Shown: positions 25,685 to 35,125 of the stretch, piece after piece
Layout of the letters: the number at the start of each line of letters is the position of its first letter
How positions within the stretch are numbered: the stretch's first letter is position 1
Origin: Roseibium sp. HPY-6
GTDB lineage: Bacteria > Pseudomonadota > Alphaproteobacteria > Rhizobiales > Stappiaceae
DNA length: 64,000 nucleotides
Reading direction: 5' to 3'
Assembly (NCBI RefSeq): GCF_040530035.1
Contig: NZ_JBEWCD010000001.1
Coordinates: forward strand, 62,001-126,000
Notes under the pieces: generated by a model
The model's database searches: none
Seen by the model: only the letters and a program-made list of their open reading frames with translations
Told to the model about the DNA's origin: nothing
Position numbers and translations under genes: made by a program

Positions 25685-28681
25685 TTATGTGACGGTCACC
25701 GTGAACGGCCCGGCAAGCGGTCCGGCCTGGTCGTCCTGGTTCTGCGGTTCGAGGTAATAGTCGTAGTCACCCGCCGGCAGCAGGCTGGTGTCCTGGCCGG
25801 TGGAATCGCCGTCGACGACAACAAGTGTCGATGATTTGGAAACGGCGTGCGCACCAATCTGGTGCAGGCCCGTATCAAGCACACCGCCGGACGCGAGCCG
25901 GTAAATGATCACCTCGACGACATTGTCGTCGTTTTGAGTAACGATGGTGATATCAGCGTGCGCGACGTCTCCGGCAACGCCGCTGCCCGCACCGAGCGCC
26001 ATCGGCAAGGCAGCATCCGAATCCCCGATCGTGACCACCGCAATCGTGTTGTAAGGCCCCGGCGTCCCGTTCGGTGTCAATGCGCGGGCTCTGAGGTCAA
26101 CGCTGTTGCCGCTGACATAACCAGAAATGGGCGAGCCGCCATCGCCCGACGAAATCGAAATCGTGGTCCAGGTCGCGGTCCCTGTCAGACGATGATCGAT
26201 TTCAAAGGTCGATACGATCGCCGAGCTGCCGGATCCCTGACTGATAAGAACATCCAGACCATTCGGATCGCCAGTTCCGGCAAAGCCGGTCCGGACGGCC
26301 GTGAAGACCGGCGCGGCTGGAACCAGTAGCGGATCGTTCAATTCACTGCCGACGACGCCAGACCAGATCGGAGGCGTTTCGGCATCGGTCAACGTGTCGA
26401 CGATCGGAGACGCGTCAATCATCGTCACATGGCTGGTAAAGTTATCGCCGGCCTCAATACCCTTGATGATCAGCGCCTTGCTTTCAGAGACCGCCTTGCC
26501 AAAGTGCACCAGGTCACCGGCCTTTGGCGGAACGCCGCTGCCTGACAGAACAACCGCATCTGAAACACCCTCAACGGTCTTGACCGTGCGCACTGTTGAA
26601 ACGCCGATTGTATCGGCTTCGGAAAGGCCCGAGCGAAACCGGATCGCATAGGCCTCACCTGCTTCCATGACGACGTCTTGATCCAGGACAACAAGCTGCC
26701 CCTCAACACTTAAGACGCGCGCTGCAACCTGCGTTTGCTCGAGCACATCAAATGAGCCCATAACAAGATCGCCGCGGGTTGCCACCCGGGCCGCACCGTC
26801 CTGCAGGGCGCTATATGCGTTTGGCCGGTGAATCAACTCATATTGACGGCGGCGCGCTTCAATCCAGATTTCATCCGGATCAGTCTTGCCGGGCAGTTCG
26901 ATCTCTTCGGTCAGGGTGACTTCGCCGGCGAAACCCGGCCAGGGAACGATCCGCTCGGCTGGTTCGTAATCGTTGGTCTTGTCGAAAAACGGCACCCGGA
27001 ACGCGTCCGGCGGATCGAGAAAGACCCTTTGCCAACGGAAATTCTCCGAGTTGCGCGGGTTTATATGATCAATAACCAGGTCTTGCGGTCTATCGACCAC
27101 AACACTCCATTTGACACCGTCGTGCCGCGGCGAGGCCCGCCCTGCCCCGGCAATCAGTTGCAGGATTTCCAACATCGCAGCGTCAGTATCGAGAACGAAA
27201 TTGCATTCCAGGTTCTTGGCCGCGCAGTAATCATGCCAGTCGGCGAGCTGATCGAAATCTATCGCGCTGTCAGGCACCGGATAGGCATTGACCGTTGACT
27301 GCAAAAGCCAGCGATAGAGAGACGCCGGATTGCTTGTCGCCCGTTCGATCCACGTGCTGGAACCGCTGTCCCAATCAAGGCAAACGCGCTTGCAAAGGGC
27401 ATTCAGATCATCCAGCGCGCCGCTCAGCTGGTAAGTGGCCTTGATGCGCAAGGCGACAATCGCGAGCGGCTCCGGATAGTTGATCGGATATTCCGGCCGC
27501 ATGGTCTGAACGGCAACCAACACGGACCGGTCCTGGACACGGGAACTCGTGCGCTCTGAGGTCATGCGTGTGACTTCGATCTCGTAACGTCCGCGCGCCG
27601 GGAAATCCCATGTATGCTGCCGGTAGAACGCCTCACGCTTCGCCGCAGAAACATTGAGCGTCGTAACCTCTGTCCAGGGATCACCGCTGTCTTGCGCCCG
27701 ATAGCGAATGCGGATCGACACCGAAAGCGATTGCAGATTGCCGCTAGTGTCATAGTTGAAGAGCCCGCCTGGGAATGACACGACCACGGAAGCGCCTGTG
27801 CCATTTGCCGCGGAGTAGCGGACAACAGGTTCCTCGATCGACGGGCCGGAAATCACGTTGCCGGCATCATTGCGCGGCAACGGCCGTGTCAGGTCGCTTC
27901 CCGCGAGATCTTCCAGAACCTGGCGCGGATAGAGCGTGACCGGATCATCGCCCGGTAAGCCCTCGCGGACCTCCATTTCGACTTCGTCATATTCTTCAAT
28001 ATCGGTTGTCCCGATCTTGAAGTCCGACAAGCTGACCGGCCCGGGTCCGAAGACGAAGAGCCCCCGGATATACTGAATGTCGCCAACAATCTCGGTATAG
28101 GAGCGTGCGGCAAAGGGCGGTGCATATCGATGTTCGCCAAAGGGAACGGGCAACGGTGCATCCGGTGCTAGCCGGTTCTTCCAGCCACTGATGGAATAGG
28201 ACTGCTTGACATCGCTGTCCGTTGGCGATGCCAGTGCTTCAGGACTTGCAGGAGGCACAAGGGCATTGATCAGAAGATTGCCGAGAGCCGTTACACCTAG
28301 CGTCAGCCCCGCCTGCACCAGACCAGCGGAAATGCCAAGTACACCCGCGAGCGCCGGCGCAAAAAAAGCACCAATGGCAATCGCGGCGATCGCGACAACT
28401 GCCTGCAGGATCGACCGGAGTGCGTTCTTGCCAGGCAGAACACGGATCACGACACGCACACCGGCGCGCGGGCGCACAAACTGCCAGTTCTTGCGCGCGA
28501 TCGCCTGCGCACCCTTTTCAGTCACCAGAACCACCCGGATCGGCAAATCATCGCCAACAGCTTCCGGCAAAGCGGTCGCGACGATCTCCGCAAGGGTGAG
28601 CCCGTGCGGCAACGTCATGTCGATCCGGTTCGCCCCGGGATCGAACAACGGCGCAGCAATGACGGGAACGGTATCAGTCAT
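25685..28681 (-). CDS. Phage tail tip/host specificity protein (gpJ-like)
   Basis: 998 residues. It has the hydrophobic N-terminal region of lambda gpJ relatives near residues 90-145 (GAFFAPALAGVLGISAGLVQ), then the central body (GPGPVSLSDFKIGTTDIEEY is the family hallmark), and beta-sandwich repeats towards the C-terminus. It forms the distal tail tip. It overlaps the NlpC/P60 gene by 8 bp, giving the lambda order L-K-J. Confidence 0.92.
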   Translation of the reverse strand: MTDTVPVIAAPLFDPGANRIDMTLPHGLTLAEIVATALPEAVGDDLPIRVVLVTEKGAQAIARKNWQFVRPRAGVRVVIRVLPGKNALRSILQAVVAIAAIAIGAFFAPALAGVLGISAGLVQAGLTLGVTALGNLLINALVPPASPEALASPTDSDVKQSYSISGWKNRLAPDAPLPVPFGEHRYAPPFAARSYTEIVGDIQYIRGLFVFGPGPVSLSDFKIGTTDIEEYDEVEMEVREGLPGDDPVTLYPRQVLEDLAGSDLTRPLPRNDAGNVISGPSIEEPVVRYSAANGTGASVVVSFPGGLFNYDTSGNLQSLSVSIRIRYRAQDSGDPWTEVTTLNVSAAKREAFYRQHTWDFPARGRYEIEVTRMTSERTSSRVQDRSVLVAVQTMRPEYPINYPEPLAIVALRIKATYQLSGALDDLNALCKRVCLDWDSGSSTWIERATSNPASLYRWLLQSTVNAYPVPDSAIDFDQLADWHDYCAAKNLECNFVLDTDAAMLEILQLIAGAGRASPRHDGVKWSVVVDRPQDLVIDHINPRNSENFRWQRVFLDPPDAFRVPFFDKTNDYEPAERIVPWPGFAGEVTLTEEIELPGKTDPDEIWIEARRRQYELIHRPNAYSALQDGAARVATRGDLVMGSFDVLEQTQVAARVLSVEGQLVVLDQDVVMEAGEAYAIRFRSGLSEADTIGVSTVRTVKTVEGVSDAVVLSGSGVPPKAGDLVHFGKAVSESKALIIKGIEAGDNFTSHVTMIDASPIVDTLTDAETPPIWSGVVGSELNDPLLVPAAPVFTAVRTGFAGTGDPNGLDVLISQGSGSSAIVSTFEIDHRLTGTATWTTISISSGDGGSPISGYVSGNSVDLRARALTPNGTPGPYNTIAVVTIGDSDAALPMALGAGSGVAGDVAHADITIVTQNDDNVVEVIIYRLASGGVLDTGLHQIGAHAVSKSSTLVVVDGDSTGQDTSLLPAGDYDYYLEPQNQDDQAGPLAGPFTVTVT

Positions 28682-29096
28682 CAGACCGCACCCTCATTTC
28701 TTCATGACGGTAATGCCCAATAAGGCGCGGCTGCCAGGCACCAGTCCGGTAATTTTCAACCTTGACCTGGTCTTCGCCCTGGACATGCAACATCCTGCCG
28801 TTCCCAACAACGACACCACAATGAGCGGCAAGCTTGCCAATTCGAAAGAGCGCGATATCAAAAGGCTGCGCACGATCCTCGACTTTCCGCCAGGGTCCGA
28901 ACTCGATCGCATCCGAAAAGAGCGCGTTGAGCTCCTTGCGTTCTTCGCAGCTGACATAGTCCCCTGCATAGGAGGTCAGCTCCATGCCAAGCTCTTGCAG
29001 ATAGACGAGCACGGCCAGGCCGTAGCAGTCGCAGCCCACACTTTCGCGGCCGAATTCCTTGAACGGAATGCCGACATATTTATTGCTCCAACTCAT
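28674..29096 (-). CDS. NlpC/P60-type tail tip assembly peptidase (gpK-like)
   Basis: 140 residues. The catalytic Cys is Cys24 in GCDCYGLAVLVY, and the His lies in AAHCGVVVGNGRMLHV. These are the two key positions of NlpC/P60 cysteine peptidases. In siphoviruses this enzyme sits between gpL and gpJ and cuts peptidoglycan or helps tip assembly. It overlaps both neighbours by a few bases. Confidence 0.9.
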   Translation of the reverse strand: MSWSNKYVGIPFKEFGRESVGCDCYGLAVLVYLQELGMELTSYAGDYVSCEERKELNALFSDAIEFGPWRKVEDRAQPFDIALFRIGKLAAHCGVVVGNGRMLHVQGEDQVKVENYRTGAWQPRLIGHYRHEEMRVRSDD

Positions 29097-29617
29097 CTGT
29101 GAAGTCCCGGAAATCTCTGTTTGGTCATGCGCACCGATGGAAAGCTTTCTTCCTCGATCGGCTGCCGGCTCAGAAAAAGCGTAATCTCGGAGGCATCCCC
29201 CTCGGCGCGCACCAGCTTCAGGCCCCTGAATTCAGCCTCGATCAGATCAGGTGACGAGGCCAGGACGAGCGCAATGTCGACCGTGGCCTGCGAGTTGATC
29301 ATTTGCAGAACGTCCGCAATGCCCTTGGTGACATTCTCTAAGGTGATAGCCGCTTCGGCAGGCGCTTCCTCCAGGTCGCTCGGCAAATCTGCGGACACGA
29401 GCACGAATTGAAACGGCTCACTGACCGGATTTGCACCGTTGAACGTGGACCGCGTTCCGTAGGTGAGCGGATCATCCGTGAGCCGATCTGCATTGTCGGT
29501 CGACAGGCGAACCGGCTCCGATAGTTCTTCATGCTCAATATGGAAAAGCGCGACCTCGATTTCTTTGGTGGAGTGCTCTTCCTGGAGAAGCCGCCTGTTG
29601 AGCGAAACCCGCCTCAC
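29093..29617 (-). CDS. Phage tail protein, DUF1833-like (gpL position)
   Basis: 174 residues, with the DUF1833 pattern (VALFHIEHEELSEPVRLSTD, then PFQFVLVSADLPSD). It takes the place of the tail tip adaptor between the gpM-like and NlpC genes and overlaps both by ATGA-type junctions. Confidence 0.8.
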   Translation of the reverse strand: MRRVSLNRRLLQEEHSTKEIEVALFHIEHEELSEPVRLSTDNADRLTDDPLTYGTRSTFNGANPVSEPFQFVLVSADLPSDLEEAPAEAAITLENVTKGIADVLQMINSQATVDIALVLASSPDLIEAEFRGLKLVRAEGDASEITLFLSRQPIEEESFPSVRMTKQRFPGLHR

Positions 29618-30033
29618 GGCATCACCGACACGGGAAAGGTGACGACGAATTGCAGGCCGGGTTTGCTGATGGCCGGCATATTCTCACCAAAGAGCACCAG
29701 CCAATGGGCAGCGATCAAAATCGGCTCATCATCCGGCGCCAGGAGCGCATTGCCGTCGGGCGCGAGCAGCGGCCAGCCGTCCGTAATCGGATCCGGCATC
29801 AAGAACGGCAAAGCCCCCATTTGAGTATCTACTTCATGGAAGGTTTCAAAGACGGCAAGCTGCTCGCGGTTGATCTTGATACTGAGCGACACAAGCGTGC
29901 TGACAGAGGAAAAACGGCGCTTGTAACCAGGCGGCCCGGTTTCCGCGCGCTTCTTGATGCGCGGGTCCTGGAGCTGCTTCTGAAAACTGGAGCGTTGAGG
30001 TTTCGGCAGCTCTGCCGGCCAAACAGGTATCAT
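29614..30033 (-). CDS. Phage minor tail protein (gpM position)
   Basis: 139 residues (MIPVWPAELPKPQRSSFQ, SIKINREQLAVFETFHE, LQFVVTFPVSVMP). This fits small tail tip proteins encoded right after the tape measure. It overlaps the neighbouring genes at both ends. Confidence 0.75.
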   Translation of the reverse strand: MIPVWPAELPKPQRSSFQKQLQDPRIKKRAETGPPGYKRRFSSVSTLVSLSIKINREQLAVFETFHEVDTQMGALPFLMPDPITDGWPLLAPDGNALLAPDDEPILIAAHWLVLFGENMPAISKPGLQFVVTFPVSVMP

Positions 30034-33000
30034 CGTTTAGCCCTCTGCTTTTTGACGCCATAGGTGCGGCCGAGCATGCGTTGCGCGGCTCCACCTGGCA
30101 GGGAGAACGAATCTGCGACTTGCTCCGAGATGATAAACTTCGTGCTCCGTCCGCCGCGCTCATCGCGGCTTTCTTCGACATCGACTTGCGCATTTGAATA
30201 ATTGTGCACCTCGATCTTGCCAGGTGCGTCATTCGCCGCGGAGTTGCGCATTCCAGTAGCGCTGCCGGTCCCGGCAAACGGTGTTACATACCCGCCAGAA
30301 CGAAACCCTTTCAGCGCGCCGCTGTGGATCTGGTCCAAGACACCGACACCGATACGCCGCGTTGCCGGAGCGCTGAAGACATATTCATTGGCGTGCACAA
30401 GACCGGCGACATCAGAATCGGCGCCTGGTCCAGTCGAACCGCCGCGGTTGAAGCCGAAAGCACCTGCGAGACCCTTGAAGATCCCGGAAAAGAACCCGCT
30501 GAAGCCACCGCCCCCGGCACCGTCGCCGAGCCCGCTGAAAACGTTCTGCAGGCCTTCCGTCATGGTTCCGGCAAGCTCCTGCGATTGACCGGCAAAGGAT
30601 GTTGCCGTGTTGGCAAGGGACGTGCTGCCTTCTGCAAGCGATCCGATCGCCTTGCTCATGCCGCCATCAAAGCGCGTCAGTCCGGACGACGCGGTCTGAA
30701 GATCGCCGCCGAACACGTTTAGTGCCTCTTCGGCCGCCTGCAGGCGCCCTGTCCAGTTGTGCATGGCTTCCGGATTGCCATAGGAAAAGCCGGACGGCCG
30801 CTCGAACCCGCCGAAGGCAGCAGTCGCCTCACGCACATTGCGGCTTGCCAGCAGGTCCCGGAACGCGCGGCTTTCCGTGGTTTGCAATTCGTGCCAGGCA
30901 AAGTCCAACTGGCCACGCACATTGCCGAGGTTCTGCCGACCGCCGATATAGTCGAACAGGTTGAAACGGCGGTCATTGTGCTGGAAGAGGCCAAAGGCGT
31001 TGCCGCCGTCACCGATCGCATACGGGTTGAACGCGCTTTCGGCCGAAACGTTGCCGACAATCCCGGCAACCTGGTGCGGCTGCAGCCCTTTGCCGAGGAA
31101 ATACCGCCAGACCTGCGAGGCCACCGAGCCGCCGGTTGACGGCGCGATCGCCGAAGCCGCCGCCGGCAGGGACGCTGCAGCGGTCGCAGGCGGACTGTAG
31201 CTCGAAACGGATGTCGCGGCTCCGCCGCCAAACCCACCGGCCCGGCCGCCTGTGATCGAACTGAACAGCCTGGAGAGGAAGTCGGTCGGCGCAGGACCGC
31301 CCAGCAGGAAGTTGAATTGACCGGCGAGGAAGTCGCGCAGGATCTGCTTTGCAAGCTTTTCCAGAACGTCGGAAAGCTCTTCACCGTTGACAATTGCATC
31401 GGCCAGGCTGTCGGACAGCTCTTCACGCAGCGGAGCGGTCGCTTCTCGAAGATCGTTTGTGCGCCGTTCGGCAACAACGAGCTGCGCAGCGTATCGGCTC
31501 GGACCGTCCCCGGACGCGATCTGCTCCAGGCGCTCAAGAGCGGCCGCAGCATCATCGGTGGCACTGGCATAGTCCCGCATGGCCGCGACCCGGGCGTCGT
31601 CGGCATTGCCGCCCGCGCGCGCGAACAGCCCTTCGTTTTCCAGTTCTGCAATGCGCTGCAGACGCGCTGCCAGCTCTTCTGCAGGTGCACGGCTGGTTTC
31701 GATCAGCCGCTTGACTTCCGACAGGCGCTTTTCAAGGTCACGGTTGCCGCTCGAATTCAGCTTGTCGATGACCTTTTGGTAGTCTTCAGCCGCTTTCGCT
31801 CGCGCGTCGGCTGCTTGGGCTGCCGTCAGAAAGCCCCGCTCTTCAGCCGCCGCGATATCCCGCAAGGTTTCCTGATACTTGTCAGCCGCCGGCGTGATCC
31901 GTTCAACCCAGACCTCGGCGAGCTTTTCGAGCCGCTTTTGCTCTTCGCCGTCCTGGAAGGTCTGGTCACGCACAGCGCCTGGCGGCGGTTCCGGCTGAAA
32001 GACAAAATCGTCCCTGAAACCGTTGCGGCGGTCGAGTTCCTTCTGTCGACGTTCTAGCTCAACATCAAGGCGCTCGAGATCGTCCCGGGCAGTTTTCAGC
32101 TGCGGCTCAAATCTCTGATCGCGCCCTGCCCGCGTTTCCAGGTCCTGGATGCGCTCCAGAAGTAAGATCCGATCATTTAAAAGCGTGTTGAATTCAGTCT
32201 GAACCCGCTGTGTCGACCGATCCTCAACCTCGCGCGTGAGATCAATCAGGGAACTGAAACCGGCAAGAGCGGTCGCAAGAAATTCGCTTAGTGCCTGAGC
32301 TGCCGGAGCCGCATCCAGAAGCGCGCGCTTCAGGTTCCGATCTATTGTCTGCGATGCCTTGGTCAGCTCGCTATCGAGGTCCTCGGCGCGTTTGACAACA
32401 TCGTCCTGAAAGACCAGGCCAAGATCGCGCGACTCGTCGATCATGCGGCGCAAATTGTCTGAGCCGCGGTCAATCAGTTCAACAAAACGCTCGCCGGCGG
32501 TCCCGCCGAAAATTTCATCCGCAATCCGGATCTGTGCGGCGCGGTCGAAGTCTTCCAGGCGCTCCACGATCTCAACCAGCAGCTCGGACGGGTTTTTCAG
32601 CTGCTCCTGAAGCTCGCTGGCACTGAAGCCAAGGCGCTGGAAGGCTTCCGCCGCAGGCCCTGCGCCCGTCAGAATGAATTCATCCGCGCGAAGGTTCAGT
32701 TCCTTGATACCATCGGTCAACGCGTCGACGGATATCCGGTTCCGGTCCGCAACAAGTTGCAATTCCTGAAAAGCTTCAACGTCAAGACCGGCCCGGCGTG
32801 CGGCATCACCAACCTCGGCGATCGAGCGTGCGGCGTCGCGAGACGACGTCACGACCTTTGCAAAGCCGAGCGACAAGGCACCGATACCGATTGCGGCAGC
32901 TGCCCCCGCCGGCCCCATCGCGCGCAAACCCGTGCCGGCAGCGCCAAGGTTCGCGGAAAGCCCGGTCGCGCTCGTCCTCAGATCATCGACTGCTGCGTCA

Positions 33001-33155
33001 ACAGCCTTCAGGCTGCGGCGCGCCGGTTTGCTGGCGCGCTCGATCCGCTTGAGCGCCTGCTCGCCTTCAGTACCAAAGCGGCGCAGCTCGCGATGGACGG
33101 CCTTGCCGTCAACAGCAGCAAGCCGAATGCCGACTTCAGGCATCCTACCTCTCAT
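30030..33155 (-). CDS. Tail tape measure protein with tail lysozyme domain
   Basis: 1041 residues. The long helical N-terminal two thirds sets tail length; it includes a glycine/alanine-rich hydrophobic stretch near residues 75-95. From about residue 677 to 815 a phage tail lysozyme domain appears (VWRYFLGKGLQPHQVAGIVG, ESAFNPYAIGDGGNAFGLFQ, RFNLFDY), which probably opens peptidoglycan during DNA entry. GGAG lies 6 nt before the ATG at 33155, which overlaps the GT frame stop. Confidence 0.92.
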   Translation of the reverse strand: MRGRMPEVGIRLAAVDGKAVHRELRRFGTEGEQALKRIERASKPARRSLKAVDAAVDDLRTSATGLSANLGAAGTGLRAMGPAGAAAAIGIGALSLGFAKVVTSSRDAARSIAEVGDAARRAGLDVEAFQELQLVADRNRISVDALTDGIKELNLRADEFILTGAGPAAEAFQRLGFSASELQEQLKNPSELLVEIVERLEDFDRAAQIRIADEIFGGTAGERFVELIDRGSDNLRRMIDESRDLGLVFQDDVVKRAEDLDSELTKASQTIDRNLKRALLDAAPAAQALSEFLATALAGFSSLIDLTREVEDRSTQRVQTEFNTLLNDRILLLERIQDLETRAGRDQRFEPQLKTARDDLERLDVELERRQKELDRRNGFRDDFVFQPEPPPGAVRDQTFQDGEEQKRLEKLAEVWVERITPAADKYQETLRDIAAAEERGFLTAAQAADARAKAAEDYQKVIDKLNSSGNRDLEKRLSEVKRLIETSRAPAEELAARLQRIAELENEGLFARAGGNADDARVAAMRDYASATDDAAAALERLEQIASGDGPSRYAAQLVVAERRTNDLREATAPLREELSDSLADAIVNGEELSDVLEKLAKQILRDFLAGQFNFLLGGPAPTDFLSRLFSSITGGRAGGFGGGAATSVSSYSPPATAAASLPAAASAIAPSTGGSVASQVWRYFLGKGLQPHQVAGIVGNVSAESAFNPYAIGDGGNAFGLFQHNDRRFNLFDYIGGRQNLGNVRGQLDFAWHELQTTESRAFRDLLASRNVREATAAFGGFERPSGFSYGNPEAMHNWTGRLQAAEEALNVFGGDLQTASSGLTRFDGGMSKAIGSLAEGSTSLANTATSFAGQSQELAGTMTEGLQNVFSGLGDGAGGGGFSGFFSGIFKGLAGAFGFNRGGSTGPGADSDVAGLVHANEYVFSAPATRRIGVGVLDQIHSGALKGFRSGGYVTPFAGTGSATGMRNSAANDAPGKIEVHNYSNAQVDVEESRDERGGRSTKFIISEQVADSFSLPGGAAQRMLGRTYGVKKQRAKR

Positions 33156-33486
33156 GTTGCGCTCCGTATTGGTCCTGGAAGGACTTTAGAAAGGCTGCTT
33201 CGTAGTGAACGAGAAAGTCCGAGACGATCCCGGCTTGCGAAGCGGTAAGATCACCGGCGCGGGCAAGTGCCTCGCCGATCATGAGGCCGGTGCGCCGGCC
33301 ATCCTTGTCGGAGATCCGCCAAACGCCGTCACCTGTCGCGAGCCGCACCGCCAATTGACCAAGGCCTGTGCGCGGCTGGTTCTTTTCCATCGGGCATTTC
33401 TGCCCGCAATACTCGTTCAGGTCTTTGCAGCCGCTGCAGTATTGTCCTCCGCCTCGCCCGAACCAGGCTGCGAGACGGCGGATACG
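33145..33486 (-). CDS. Tail assembly chaperone T extension (GT-like, -1 frameshift product)
   Basis: This frame is one base back from the upstream G-like gene and has no upstream start. Read after slippage at 33486-33492 it continues as RIRRLAAWFGRGGG, a cysteine-rich segment (CSGCKDLNEYCGQKCP), then a helical end (MIGEALARAGDLTASQAGIV). The Cys spacing CxxC...CxxxC suggests metal binding. If the slip does not occur, an ATG at 33390 could give an 81-residue protein. It sits directly before the tape measure, exactly where lambda encodes gpGT. Confidence 0.75.
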   Translation of the reverse strand, partial: RIRRLAAWFGRGGGQYCSGCKDLNEYCGQKCPMEKNQPRTGLGQLAVRLATGDGVWRISDKDGRRTGLMIGEALARAGDLTASQAGIVSDFLVHYEAAFLKSFQDQYGAQHER

Positions 33487-33947
33487 TTTCCCTCTTCTCG
33501 AACCGCGAATTCAACGGAATATGCGACCTTGTCGAAAGCCCGTTTCATGTCCGGATAAAGAAGAAATTGGCCGATCGTTGTGCGATTGATCGGCAGCGGC
33601 GCACCGTCGTCACCGGACACATTTTCCCACCTGGTGACAACCTGCTCAAACAGGAGCACGCTGGAGATAAAGGATGACAGGCCGAGATAGTTGCGAAACC
33701 GGTCGGAAACACTGTCCTCGTCACCGTCGACCTCGTCCGCTTCGCCCGAACCTTCAAGCAGGCTTTTCGGCACGCCGTAGCTGGTCAATGCCTCTCTTTG
33801 CATGACCATGTCGTGGATTGCGCTCGACGCTTCCGTTTGCGCCTGACCGACATCGATCGAGTTGGCCGGACGCATGGTGAGGACAACGCCATAGGGAAAC
33901 TCTACAGCGCGGTCCTCGAACGAAAATTCAGACGGATTAAAGGACAT
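33417..33947 (-). CDS. Tail assembly chaperone (gpG-like)
   Basis: About 176 residues from ATG 33947 (MSFNPSEFSFEDRAVEFPYG). It has a helical core, an acidic linker and a short alanine-rich end. It lies between the tail tube and tape measure genes and carries the slippery site about 24 codons before its stop. It overlaps the tail tube stop by 11 bp and has no strong ribosome binding site, so coupling is likely. It should coat the tape measure during assembly. Confidence 0.8.
   Translation of the reverse strand: MSFNPSEFSFEDRAVEFPYGVVLTMRPANSIDVGQAQTEASSAIHDMVMQREALTSYGVPKSLLEGSGEADEVDGDEDSVSDRFRNYLGLSSFISSVLLFEQVVTRWENVSGDDGAPLPINRTTIGQFLLYPDMKRAFDKVAYSVEFAVREEGNVSAVSQPGSGEAEDNTAAAAKT
33486..33492 (-). 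promoter_or_regulatory. Programmed -1 frameshift heptamer GGGAAAC
   Basis: In the G-like gene frame the codons read GAG GGA AAC, so the minus strand presents G GGA AAC, a classic X XXY YYZ slippery site. A -1 slip enters the long T frame. Lambda uses GGGAAAG at the same place. Confidence 0.75.
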
Positions 33948-34910
33948 AGGCGTCAATGTTGTTTGTAACGGTGACGGTCAGCATCGGCGCGCCGGATGTT
34001 TGCTCGGCCCGGAACCCGAATTCCGATTCCAGACGGCCAGGACCGCTGATCGGCGCGAACGGTGCACGGTCGAAACGAACCGCAGGCATCGCAAAGGTGA
34101 TCCGCGCATCCGCTGCCTCTCCGAACTCCAGTTCCAGGGCAACCGGATTGCCCGCATTCATGATGTCGTAATACGTATCGTCGACATAACGAACGCGGCC
34201 GTTGCCGGTCAGCTGCGCCTCGGTATCAAGGTCATAGCCGGAGACAAACTTTGTGCCGTTGATCGATTCGTCATCAGCAAAGCCGTTCTGGTAGTTGATC
34301 GAGGCGCCGAGGAAGTTACCCGCAAGCACACCATTGACCCTCAAAAGGCCCTGCGATGCCGGCAGCAGAGACGTCGGTATCATAGCGGGCGGCACACCGC
34401 CGCCGGTGCTGGTCAGCTTAACCTGGTTGCGGGCAAGGCAGTTGAGCGTCACCTGCCGGAAACCGCCGCTCCGGGTCGCGTCCAAAGACATACCGTTCAC
34501 GACAACACCAAGCGTCTGGTAGAACGCCAGACCGGCGCGCTTTTCAACCTCGATCGTGCGCCAGGGCAAAACTTCGCTGCCGGACGTCCAGACATGCGTG
34601 TAAGGTCCTGCCCCGGTCGTGTTTGGCGCACCGAACAGATGCGTCAGCCAATAAGGAAAATGGTTGGCATCCAGCGGCACGACGATATCGCCGGCAGCAC
34701 TCAGTAGACCGGGCTGCGGCTCCGTCGCATCGCGGTTGTTGTTCCGGTCAAGGCCGATCAGCGGATTTTCCTCGAACGGCTCGGCTTCGCCAAGGTTCTC
34801 GGAATAGAAGAACGTCGGGATATAGTTCCCGCTCGCAGCGGTATCAAACTGTGTCTGCGTGCCGAACAGAAGGTTCAGGTCTTGCCGCGTGGCTTGGCGC
34901 TGGTTGCCAT
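33937..34910 (-). CDS. Phage tail tube protein, apparent frameshift at N-terminus
   Basis: About 324 residues of tail tube protein (gpV position): RQDLNLLFGTQTQFD, then HFPYWLTHLFGAPNTTGAGP and a C-terminal VTNNIDAYVL. AAAGGAG precedes the ATG at 34910, but that frame stops after 11 codons. The tail tube frame is offset by one base and has no start codon of its own. One added base right after ATGGC would give a normal start leading into NQRQATRQDL. This is a sequencing error, a real mutation inactivating the prophage, or unusual recoding. Confidence 0.8.
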
Positions 34911-34927
34911 GGGAAAGCTCCTTTAGA

Positions 34928-35107
34928 TCAGCCGCGGACTGCGGCAATGGATTTTTCAAGGTCGGTTGCCGGGCGGACCTTGACCCCGAGTGCTTCGATT
35001 TCATCCGGCTCAAGCCAGAGAACCGCACCGCGGCGCTTCTCGCCGTGGTCCTCAAGCAAAAGGAAATGGCCCGCCTCCGGCGTGGCCGCGGTGCGCTTCT
35101 TGGTCAT
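34928..35107 (-). CDS. Small conserved-looking prophage protein
   Basis: 59 residues from ATG 35107 with AGGTGAG upstream. It is charged and soluble (FLLLEDHGEKRRGAVLWLEP, DEIEALGVKVRPATDLEKSI). It lies between the tail terminator and tail tube genes in the structural operon and ends 17 bp before the tail tube ATG. The role is unknown, probably virion assembly. Confidence 0.75.
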   Translation of the reverse strand: MTKKRTAATPEAGHFLLLEDHGEKRRGAVLWLEPDEIEALGVKVRPATDLEKSIAAVRG

Positions 35108-35125
35108 GTCTCACCTTTGAAATCG

